This document shows, piece after piece, positions 54,331-64,000 of a DNA stretch of 64,000 nt. The stretch lies in contig NW_023601433.1 in assembly GCF_014898055.3 (NCBI RefSeq), forward strand, positions 15,238,141-15,302,140, written 5' to 3'. Numbering within the stretch: the first letter of the stretch is position 1; each line of letters starts with the position of its first letter. Source of the stretch: Talpa occidentalis. Its lineage: Eukaryota; Chordata; Mammalia; Eulipotyphla; Talpidae. The translations under genes and the position numbers were made by a program. The notes beneath the pieces were generated by a model. That model was not told where the DNA came from, searched no databases, and worked only from the letters and a program-made list of their open reading frames with translations.

Positions 54331-56454
54331 CTTTCCACATCAATTTTAAACGTTCTCATCACCAAAAAGTAAAGATGGCTACATAAGGGTACTGATGCAT
54401 TAACAAGTTTCATTGCGGTGGTCCTTCATTTCACAAATATACATCACATTTTCATATTGCATATCTTAAATTTATGCAATTTCATATCTCAATAAAACTC
54501 AGTAAAGCTGTGTGGAGGGGAACGGAGTTGATACACATGTTACTTGCCAGAATAAAGCCCAATATAGTCAGCTTTCAATACCTGTTAGTACTGCTAATAG
54601 ATATTTAGATGAAAACATTATTTATGAATTTCTCCAGATTTATTTTACTCTGAAAAAGTAGTCTCATTAATCCTACAAAGGGAATTTTGAATATGGAAGG
54701 CCATGTTGTGCATTTTTAAATAAGTAGAGGAACATGTTCAACATGATACTATAAAGGGAAATCCCAGGACATCCTCTAGGTGAGATCTTTGAGGGGAAAG
54801 GCACTAGACACATTTCACTTCACCCATTTCTTACTGGTTGCTGCTCCATAAAACTCACCTCCTTTCCGAGTGCCCAGAGAGTCAGAATTGGTAAGGTGAG
54901 ATCTTGAGATGGGCCATGTTAACCACAACTATCTGACTCCTGGACTTTGGCCAAGATGTATGGAGAGTTTGAGGAGCTAGAATTTGAAGCCATCCATAAC
55001 TTTTTATGCATCCATTTGTCCACACTGTGGATTTGAGGGAACCCATGGCAAATTTCAGATGAAGAAGAAAGAAGCACCCCTTTCATCTTCACCTTTTATT
55101 TTTATATATTCCTCTAATTCAAGAGCCATCAAACCAAGTATCAAAAGGTGTAGTTTGGCTGCTATAGAGTCAAAAAAGATACAGATAAATAAATGCAAGG
55201 CAAGACCCCACTACCAGATAGAGACCTTTGGGGACTGTGGAATCAAGTCCCCACATGATCACCGAGAATGCATTCTCCCTGACCAAAGCAAACACCCCCT
55301 CCAAGGCCAGGACACTCTTCAGTGCTGTTTCTCCAGCTGAGACAAGGCCCCACTAGGCCTGGCTCTGAGATAAGGCACAGACATAGCACTCCATCACCCA
55401 GCCATCCTGCTCGCTCGCTGCCACTGTCTGACCTCTTCCCAGCGGAGAGACAGACAGCCTTGACATCTGATAGATGAAAATAACCTTTAGCCATGTTCCT
55501 TGTTCTTTTCCAAAGGTCAATCCTTGGTTTTATATCATGGAAAGCTTTAGTCTTTCATCTTTAGTCCTTAATCTTTCCCTCTTATCATGGCCATTTGTTG
55601 GGTTCCTACAGAAAACACAAAGTAATTAAAAGGGACAGTCGTCTTCCACAAGTTTCCAAAAGAGAAGTCACCTTTAGCCAAGAAGAGGGCAGCATACACT
55701 CCAGGAGTTTGGTGTGATGGGAACTGGTGGTCTGCCTCACCCAGGAGGGCTAGAGGGAACTGGAGACGAGGAGGAGAGAGAGGGCAAGAGCTGTGTTCAG
55801 TGTATCTGAAACTACATTCCATTTATAGAGCTCATTAAAAATAAAGTTAGTTTCCATCTGCTTTGTAATCTTAAAACATTAGCTTGCCTGCCCCACTGGA
55901 GCACATTTTTTAAAAAGCAACTGTACTGGAGTCATTTGAGCCCTGAATGAGACCTCCCCAGAACCCCCAACACACATCCCCCCTGTGGCCCCCTCATGTG
56001 CCTGAAAGCAGCGAGGAGACCCTGGCGACAGTCCTGGGCGAGGATGTGTGGGCTGTGTACAGCAGGGAGGCTCCGAGAAGCAGGGAGGAGCCAGGCTTCT
56101 GCAAAAGGGCCCCAGACTCAGAGGAATTCCTCCTGAGGCCTTGAAAATCCAGACTCCGGAATCACTGTGAGAGACAAACAGTGGAATGGAATCCCTTCGT
56201 CACCTCAATAGGCCAAAGATTCCTTAGCAAAACCCAAAGTCCTGCCCACCCGTTCCCACTGGTGCACCCAGCCCAATGCCTGACCCTATAATGACCCCAC
56301 AATGTCTCTGCCTGCTTCCTCTTTTTAAATTTATATAAAGAACATTATATACACTATATAAATCATATGCACATATAGGAAGGTAACATTACATATAGCA
56401 TGCATATTATATATAATAGCCCTCCCTTGATGGGGACACTATGATATCTATTTT

Positions 56455-56770
56455 CCCCCAGCAACTGTATTAGGAAGCAGGGTCTTTCGAGAAGTAAATT
56501 TAAAGGAAGTTATAAGGTGGGGACTGGCCGATTTTGACTGGTGTCCTTAGAATAGGAAGGAAGGCCCCGGAGATTCAGGCACACAGAAGAAAGCCCCCAT
56601 GCGCTCACAGTGAGCAGACGGCAACCCAAAAACCCAGGAGAGGGGCCTCAGAGAAAGCCACCCCATCCACACCTTCATCTTGGACTTCTGGCCTCCAGAA
56701 CTGACAGACAATAAGCCTCTGTGGTTGGAGCCACCCAGTGTGCGGTGCTTTATTCTGGTTGCCCTAATCA
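56455..56770 (+). repeat. MLT1-type (ERVL-MaLR) LTR
   Basis: GACTGGTGTCCTTAGAATAG, GCACACAGAAGAAAGCCCCC, CTTCATCTTGGACTTCTGGC and CTCCAGAACTGACAGACAAT follow the MLT1 order, ending near GTTGCCCTAATC. Confidence 0.7.
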
Positions 56771-59700
56771 CCTCCATTCCCAGGGCCGGTGGGTGCAAGG
56801 GTGCAATGGCAGACAAGGAGGGCGGGAGTGGCTGGCGGCCCAGCTCCACACAAGGCAATTCACACATAGGCACGGGTGTGCACACATCCTCACACATGCG
56901 GGCACTGTAAGTATGCCCACAGAGAAGATGGAATTAACCCACTGACATATACTAGGACACTGGCTCCTGACCACAGGCCTTTATGAGCAGCTGGGGGATG
57001 ACCTGGGATTGCCTTCTATTTCCTCAGGTCTCTGTGTGGGGAGCACAAGACACGTGAGCCTTCCCCTCCACCAGAGAAGCTTCAGAACCACATGCCACCC
57101 GTGGCCTCCCTGCTGACAATCACAGTCTAACACCAACCAGAGGATGCCCCCACTTCTCTGGGGTCACAAGAGTCTCCGGAGATGCATGATTGGTATTTTC
57201 TTAAGTGACAAGTTCTAAATCATCCCAGTCCTCAGTGAATGGATGTGTTTACGGCAGTTTTAGAAGGAAGTGGCACTGTTTAGCTTGCCCACACCAAATC
57301 CTTTGTGAGAACAGATTCAGCTCATGGCAGCATGCTCCCGAGGGCCCCCAGCCCCCAGCCCTGGAGCACGGACCCCTGCGAGCCTCATCAGGGAGAGGAG
57401 GGCTCTGAACACATTGGGAGCAGCCCCCGCATGTGCCAAGGGTGACCACCCATGGATTGTAGGCCAATTAGCAGGAAGACCACCGGTGTGGGCCTGATGG
57501 AGCTGCAGGAATCCTGTAAACCTGGATCTCAAGCCAGAGGCAGGAAATCCAATTCTGGAAGTGGGAGAGAGAAATGGAGGGGTCACAGGGCCAGGGCCTG
57601 ACTATGCGGTCTCAGCCCCACCACCATTGAAACTGAAGTCTGCCAAGAACCCCACCAGCTTAGAAGAGGATCTGAGGTTCACAGATGACCACAGCCCCTG
57701 CTGACAATTTGACGGCAGCCTGGGGAGTCCATGGGAGGGAACCCAGGTGTCCACACCTAGACGCTCCCCCAGAAACTAGGGGATTCCACATCTGTGTTAT
57801 TCTCATTTGCTGAGTTTGTTGCAGTCTCTTACACAGCTGTAGAAAATGAATACACACCATTTCCACGTCCTACAGAAACAGGAGCCGGCTGCCTCTCCCC
57901 ACCTGGTTACACCATCCCCTACGCTGTGTGGCTCCCGAGAGCTTCGATGGACGCTCAGCTATGTGAGGCGCAAACACGAGAATAAATGACTTCACGCAGA
58001 GTGCAGAGCAGGACTGGCTAAAAGCCAAGTACGTTTCTCTCTCCCCACAAAGTGAAAGTCCATCAGCGGGTACGAGGAAGTGCACGACCCCACAGGAAGA
58101 CCCTGGAAATGTGCAGTCTGGAATCAGGCTGTGTCATAAGTGACACAAACACACGGTGACTCCACAGGAATGACAGAGCTCGCCCACCAGTTAGCCACAT
58201 TCCCTGCTCACTGTCTCGAGGGCTCTAAGTTCAGGGTTGAGAGCCAAGAGTTCAAAAGTCAAAGGGGTTTCCAGGAGAAAGTGTGAGTCACTGAAGGGGC
58301 AGATGCTGTGGTCTCACGTCCATAGCATCAGCCAGAAGCCGCAGGCCAGAGGCCACCCTGCTCAGCCGCTGCCCGTGCCAGCACCTCCCCCTCTGCCTGC
58401 TGTTCGCTCAGTGGCAAAGTGAGAGTGTTAAATAGATGATTCTGAAGGTCTGTTCTTGGGCTGATGGGAGCCTTCAAGATTAGCTTTCCTCTTCTAGGAA
58501 AATCTGTTAACAACATTTTATAATTAGTCACGCTGAGCTTTGCAGTTCCTGTCTGAGTTTTTTTGGCCCAAAACAACACACAGCAGGGGTGAAAGAATAA
58601 GGAAAAAGTAGGAGGATGAGTGACAATTTTTATTGAAAGACAAGCAGTAAATAAAATTTTAAGATCACTCAGTTCATCATTTTCGGTCACTAATCTAGAC
58701 AGAGTTAAAGTACTTGTGCTAGTTGTGTTTTCAAGGTTCTTCAAGTAAATAATTTCATGAAAGGATGTCACTGATTTACGGAATACATAGGAATCACTTT
58801 TAGTTGAGAAGTGTGTATTTACTCAGAGATCATATTTATGTAGGTCTCTGCGACTGAGATCTTTGGTTTTTAACTGCATCATTTTATTGCGGAGACACTG
58901 GTTTACAATGTTGACTGTGTATGATTTAGGGGGGTAGGTGCACACCTGTTCAGATCCATGTCCTACACCACACCCACCACCTGTGCAGCCATAACCCCTG
59001 CCCCTCTCCCCCCACAGTCCACTGGGCCCCTCTCCCTTTGCTCTGCACTCTCCACCCCACACTTCAGATAACCTCCACCGAGATCTTAAAGGATGAAAAT
59101 AAAACCCATCCCACCCCAAGGGGACTACTAACACTAAAGTGCAGAATTTAGGGAGAGGCTGAAAGGGCAATGCCTAAATAAAAAAATAAGGCATGGTCAT
59201 TGATCACAAGCTCTGAAACAGAAATGGGGAAAAAATGAATGGGTGTGGAAGGCTGACTGTACAATCTCGATAGGACTAGACACCATGAATGAGTCCGTGA
59301 GACCAGGTCTCAGCCCTGGAAGCTGGAAAGCGAATGTCACCAACCTCACCCCAGAGGGGTCTTGCTGTGGGAACGAGCAGAGTCCCCCGTGAACAACTCT
59401 GAGTTCAAGCTGCTGGGGGGGGCTGGTGGGATGAGATGCCCAAGACAAAAGCAGGTACAAATGTGAGGTTCACAGCACGAAAGTGACAGGAACCCTGATG
59501 CAGCAGCCATCTCTGAGGCTCTCAGGGAGGCAGGTGGCATGAAGGAAACCAGTGATGAGAGCTGAGCACAGATGAGGGGATGACACAGAGTAGGGAGGTG
59601 ACTAGACAGACGGCACAGCTAGTGACCAGGAGAGTCCAGGGCCCATGGGATGAAGGTGTGTCCAAGCTCCAAGTGTCCACCCGCCACAAGGATGGGCTTG

Positions 59701-60119
59701 TACACATCTGGAGAAGCCATAGGGAATAATATGTGGGCTCTGGCACCTTATTTTTATTTCATTTCTGGAAACTAACTTTCAGAGCTGCATCCCTGACAAT
59801 GGCGTAATCCCAAAGAAGAAAGGCCCCCTTTCCAAACACTCTGGGACTCTGTAAACCCCTTCCAGGCCTGTTCAGCACTCAGCACATTGTGTGTCCAACC
59901 CCAGTGAGAGTTTCATTTTTTGAAAGACTGAGGGATGTTTTCCAGAAGTGGACCTTCTGTACAAGGTTGTTGAGTGCGTCACTCGAGGCTTGGGATAATT
60001 CTATCAGGCACAACCAGCTGAAGGTCTAACACCAAATACTTGTCACTATTAAAACATTGTCTTCATGGGAATAACAACGAAAGGGCAAGCAAGGCTTCCC
60101 TCAACACTGCTTGTAATGA

Positions 60120-60300
60120 ACAGGTGTGCACGGAGCACTTGATATCCTTTATCTCAGGTCCTCACACAGTCCAACATTATACTCCCTCTTCAGAATGTAG
60201 AAATGACATGGAGAGACCGGTTTGTCCAGAGTCACACACCGGAAGTGACAGAGGAAGGACAGAATCTGTTGGACTCCAGGGTCCACAAGGCCTGGGAAGT
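60120..60300 (+). repeat. MIR fragment
   Basis: GGAGCACTTGATATCCTTTA, then 'GGTTTGTCCAGAGTCACACA' and 'AGAATCTGTTGGACTCCAGG' follow the MIR order. Confidence 0.6.
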
Positions 60301-61088
60301 ATGTTTGATCTGGTAGCCAAAAGGAAGAATGTCTCATGACAACTTTGCAAAATCCTAAGCCAAAATTTTTCATTTTTCCCTTTTAAATTATGCATCCCTG
60401 AGACCAATAAAACAAAACATTACTATGTTTGAAAAGAGCGGAAAGGCAGAGAGTTTCATCAGAGTTCTGCATTGTTTAACACAGAGACAGACTAGCAATT
60501 TTCAGCCTATTTGCCAAAACGCCCACTTACTTGCAAATAACCACAACGGCTGTGTCTGAAGGTCAGAAGTCACGAAATTGTGGTCTTTGCTACAAACTAG
60601 TTAAGGAAGCTTGAATCAACCTTGGCAGATTGAAGAATGAGCTCATAGGCCACTGGGACCACCTGGGACCAGGGCAATCTGAGCTGCAGCAACAGCAGGA
60701 CACTGGCCTCTGCTGGCCTTAGGAACACTCTCTGGGCCTGAAGGGCAGCCCCTGGTTGAACCTGGGGCAGGCCAGCAGTTCGCTGCCATGGTTTCGGAAT
60801 GGCTAGGGAGCAGAGACGAGTGTTCCTACCTTGGGCACTTGGTGGTCACTCTCCTGACACTTGGAAGCAAGACTGTGGACAAACCTGGCCAGTTTCAAAT
60901 CTGGTAGCTCCCTCTACAGATGGCTCACAGGTCATTTCTGTGCAAAGCTGCCTCCCCTTGCTCAAAAAAAATCCCTTCCCTGGAAAAACACTTACAAATA
61001 GTACTTAAGTGGCTCATTCTGGAATGGTCGGTAATTAATAATGATGCCTCACATCTGTCCAGTGCTCTCAGTTAGGGTGACAATGAGT

Positions 61089-61131
<43 letters not shown>
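61089..61131. repeat. (CA)n microsatellite
   Basis: About twenty nearly perfect CA units. Confidence 0.95.
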
Positions 61132-61133
<2 letters not shown>

Positions 61134-61394
61134 CTCATCAAGCTAATGACTCACCCTGAGCAGAGATGGTGACATGAAGGCTCAGGACTCTGGGCTTCTG
61201 CTTTGCAAACTGGGGTCTGAGCAACCTCTCCAGGCTCTTCCAGAAACAACTGCTCCCCTCTACAGTCCTTAACTCTGGCTCAGGCATCTCCCACTCTCGG
61301 GGACACCAGATTACTCACTCTAAGTGAGGCCATTTTCTTTATCTTTACTTCCCTTTCCATTTTTTGTGCGTGATTCCCTTCTCCGACTATTATT

Positions 61395-61519
61395 ATTTAT
61401 TTATTTATTTATTTATTTTGGTGGGACCCTCGCCGGTGGCCGGGGATCGAACCAGCACTGCAGAGGCTGCGGGTAGCCACGCAACCCAGCGCTCAACCGC
61501 TGTGCCACCAGGGGAGGCC
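61395..61519 (-). repeat. tRNA-derived SINE, copy 19 (internally deleted, ~125 bp)
   Basis: Reverse-strand copy with the TTTA tail and the tRNA-like head (ending CACCAGGGGAGGCCC) but without the middle ~150 bases. Target duplication CTCCGACTATTATT / CTCTGACTATTATT (about 61381-61394 and 61520-61533). Confidence 0.9.
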
Positions 61520-62029
61520 CTCTGACTATTATTTCTGAATCAAGTATTTGATTTTAACTAATAAAATCAGAAATGAATGGCAGGTTCCATCTTACACTGT
61601 GGTTTGTAACTAGAGCAAGAGATGCCATTTTGTTTCCTTCGCGTGAAATGGAGCACATAGATGGGTAGTATTAGGACCAGTCATGTATAAAAATTGATTC
61701 CATAGTCATTATCATTTTATATTATTTCACTGATGAGGAATAATTAATTAATCTCTGTAAAAAGACAGCTTTTTTTCCAAACATCCAATTGTTTCTGGTC
61801 TACCTGTCAGTTTATTACATTTCCTGTTGGTAAGACACTCTCTGGATAAGTGAGGCATAGTCTACAAAAAGTTGTGTTATTTAATAAACCAAAAGAAATA
61901 CATTTAGCCAGAAATGCCTGGGTGCTTTTTTGTCTTTGAGACAAGACAGTTGAATGCATGTTCTTTTCTCCAAATGGCTCAGGGTCGCAGTTCAAATGTA
62001 CTAGAAAGTGCCCAAGGACACATGAGCGG

Positions 62030-62450
62030 GTTAAGAGGATGTGGAATATATATGCACAATGGAATACTACTCAGCTATAAAAAGAGATGAAAGTTTGGCA
62101 TTTGTGACAGCATGATGGAACTGGAGGGGGTTATGCTAAATGAAATAAATCAGGAGGAGAAAGACAAACAACAGATGATTTTACTGATAAAGAAACAAAG
62201 CAAAGGAACAAACAGAACTAAACCAAACAAACCCAAGAACTAGGACTGCAGAATTGAGGCTACAGAGGGGGAGGGTGGGGAGAGGGGAGCAAAGAGGAGG
62301 GGCACCCAATGGACTGTGAAGGAGGATTCTGGGTGTCCTGATGGTGGGCACGGTGGGGTGACAAACATCTGAGGAGGTGTGAACCTGCACCCCTACATCA
62401 CACACAGAGTTATAAGCCAGTATTACCCCAATAAAAAAGTAAAATGCATA
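62030..62450 (+). repeat. L1 3' end
   Basis: GGAATACTACTCAGCTATAA, ATGATGGAACTGGAGGGGGT, TATGCTAAATGAAATAAATC, then a G-rich 3' UTR, 'GTATTACCCCAATAAAAAAG'. Moderately diverged. Confidence 0.8.
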
Positions 62451-62943
62451 AAACCAAATGTAAAGTTTCTAGAAAAATCCACAGAACACATTTTAAGAAA
62501 AAAGGGAAACCTGGAGAACAAACCTAATTGCCAACCAACCAGACGCTGGCCTCCCAAACACCGTCACACTCAAGAACCCCTTTGTCCAGAATGGGGAGAG
62601 CAGTCAACACTTCTTTAAGCAAACAGAAGGAACGAAAACCAGAATGAAGTGAAGCAATCCTTAAATGGGAGTTTCATAGCAAGAGATCCAAGAATCTCGT
62701 GGAATATTCATTAGTGCCAAACCCAGTGCCTTAGGGATATGAAAGTCTTATCCCTAAGAATTTAATTTTCAGATGGTAGACAATTGAAAGACTGGGTGTA
62801 GGAGGGGAGAGAGACAGTGACAGACACAAAAATTTTCACAGCACTCATGGAGACTCTAAAATGACCCTAGAGTTAATACGCACTCAGGACACCCTGGGCA
62901 GGGGAGAGGGAAGTCCAGAGTGAGAGAGACAACAGCTCTAAAG

Positions 62944-63173
62944 TGGGATTGCTCAACCTCGCTCGGCCCAAGTGACATTGGCGTGGAATGCTGCCTTCTC
63001 CTGCAAGGCGGTCTTGTACAGCGGGGTGCTGAGTGACATTCCTGGACACCACCCAGACAATGCCAGTAAGGCAGCCTCCCCAGCCTCCCCACTGCCTACA
63101 GCAGCCCAAACCCATGCCAGACATTGCCAAGTGCCTCCTGGGAGGCACGTTCACCCCAGGTTGAAAACCACTG
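62944..63173 (-). mobile_element. MER20-type hAT-Charlie element (230 bp)
   Basis: On the minus strand it reads CAGTGGTTTTCAACCTGGGG, then CTTGGCAATGTCTGG, ending in GGTTGAGCAATCCC, the MER20 layout. An 8-base target duplication with one mismatch flanks it: CTCTAAAG (62936-62943) and CTCGAAAG (63174-63181). Nonautonomous and old. Confidence 0.85.
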
Positions 63174-64000
63174 CTCGAAAGCACCAGGGCCAAACATTCT
63201 GGAAAACGTATTTTAAAAATCATGTAGGTGAGTCCTCAGCACCAAAATAGAAATGGCTAAATCCACAGCAGGAAATCGACCCAAATATGTTGCATAACCT
63301 TCAAAATGTGTCTCCTCTCCAGCCTAAAATGAAACATCTGCTCCTTTGGTGTGACATGCTCGTGGATTCTGAATCTAATTACTACCAGGCGGCGGCAGTG
63401 AGAGGAGAGATGTGGAGTGATTTTTCTGGAATGAGTCGCTGATAGGAAAATGACCCAAATATAGTGCCTTAAATCAGTTGTATAAAATATATTTTCTGAA
63501 ATACTTTCTATTCCAGATGTCTCCAAACACGGCAGGTGCTGTGAGAAAGGCCCCAGGTGTGTGTACAAGTAGGTGTGCAGGAAGGAGGCTCCTCAAATGA
63601 GTCAAGATGATGGAAGCACCAGCCCCTCTGAGGCGAGGTCAGAAAGGATGGTGCAGTGTCCTGGGTGAGCGCTCCCCCATTACAAGACTTCTGGCTTCTG
63701 GAGAATGAAGAACAGATGCCATGTCTCAGCCCACCGTCCTAGGCTGTGACTATGCAATGTCCGCTAACACTGCACTACCTAGAAGAAGGAATTTTCCCAG
63801 GAAACGTATTAGCTTGAGACAGCAGAATACCTAGAAACAAGGCCACTTACAAGCCTCTTAGTGAGCTTTAAAGTAACTACTGGTTTCTTTTATTTAATAA
63901 ATCACATCTATGGTAGTCTTTTCTGGATTTCATGGTATCTCAGTAGCCACCAAGGAGACAGGGGATCAGATTTGACATCTCAGTGATAATCTTGCCCATT

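Larger units (their letters stand above)
52905..64000 (-). other. 3' part of intron 1 of ATP10A
   Basis: Ends with acceptor CTCTTCACCAG. Contains old L1 3' ends (53040-54110), a SINE, MIR pieces, an MLT1 LTR (56455-56770), a CA microsatellite, a shortened SINE, an L1 3' end (62030-62450) and an MER20. I see nothing I can name in 54340-56450, 56780-60110, 60310-61080, 61540-62020 and 63190-64000. Exon 1 is not in the window. Confidence 0.85.

Noticed and set aside
841..61519. tRNA genes suggested by B-box sequences such as GGTTCGATCCC
   Set aside because: Each lies in a SINE head. No cloverleaf with a proper acceptor stem and anticodon arm can be drawn.

Overview
The window is mammalian genomic DNA. 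The evidence is intron-exon structure with consensus splice sites, L1 and MIR fragments, MaLR-type LTRs, an MER20 element, and many copies of a tRNA-derived SINE. It holds thirteen consecutive coding exons, all on the minus strand, of one gene. I recognise this as ATP10A, a class 5 P4-ATPase (phospholipid flippase). I number the exons 2 to 14 on the human model. They give 885 uninterrupted codons plus one partial codon at each end. Every junction keeps frame, so the gene looks intact and functional. Exon 1, with the start codon, lies beyond the right edge. Exon 14 runs off the left edge just before the GDGAND hinge motif.

Layout from right to left, which is the direction of transcription. 52.9-64 kb is the 3' part of intron 1, with old repeats, an MER20 copy and a shortened SINE. 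Exon 2 (52.7 kb) encodes part of the actuator domain with the DGET motif. Intron 2 (24.9-52.7 kb) is a 28-kb repeat store: a solo LTR, an old L1 of about 4 kb split by two SINEs, a younger 5'-truncated L1 with target-site duplications, MaLR LTRs, and no other gene that I can recognise. Exons 3 to 14 follow between 24.9 kb and the left edge. They cover the rest of the actuator domain, membrane segments 3 and 4, the phosphorylation site DKTGT (exon 7), the nucleotide-binding domain (exons 8-11) and the return into the P domain (exons 12-14, with TGDK).

The lineage is probably a bat, though not certainly. Nineteen copies of one tRNA-type SINE are present, about one per 3.4 kb. The family starts GGGCCTCCCTGGTGG and ends in (AAAT)n. 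It is not the SINE I know from ruminants, whales, horses or carnivores, and it fits best with the Rhin-1-like SINEs reported from rhinolophoid bats. That match is from memory and untested. A 219-bp nonautonomous piggyBac element in intron 8 points the same way, since recent piggyBac activity is best documented in bats.

The most notable items are: the piggyBac element with two subterminal hairpin palindromes; a GC-AG intron after exon 9; an Ile-to-Val change in the PISL gate motif of membrane segment 4; a 445-bp solo LTR with a CAG-rich stretch and a 5-bp target duplication; and a 40-base plus-strand segment in intron 2 with excellent splice sites. I found no operon, CRISPR array or bacterial feature.
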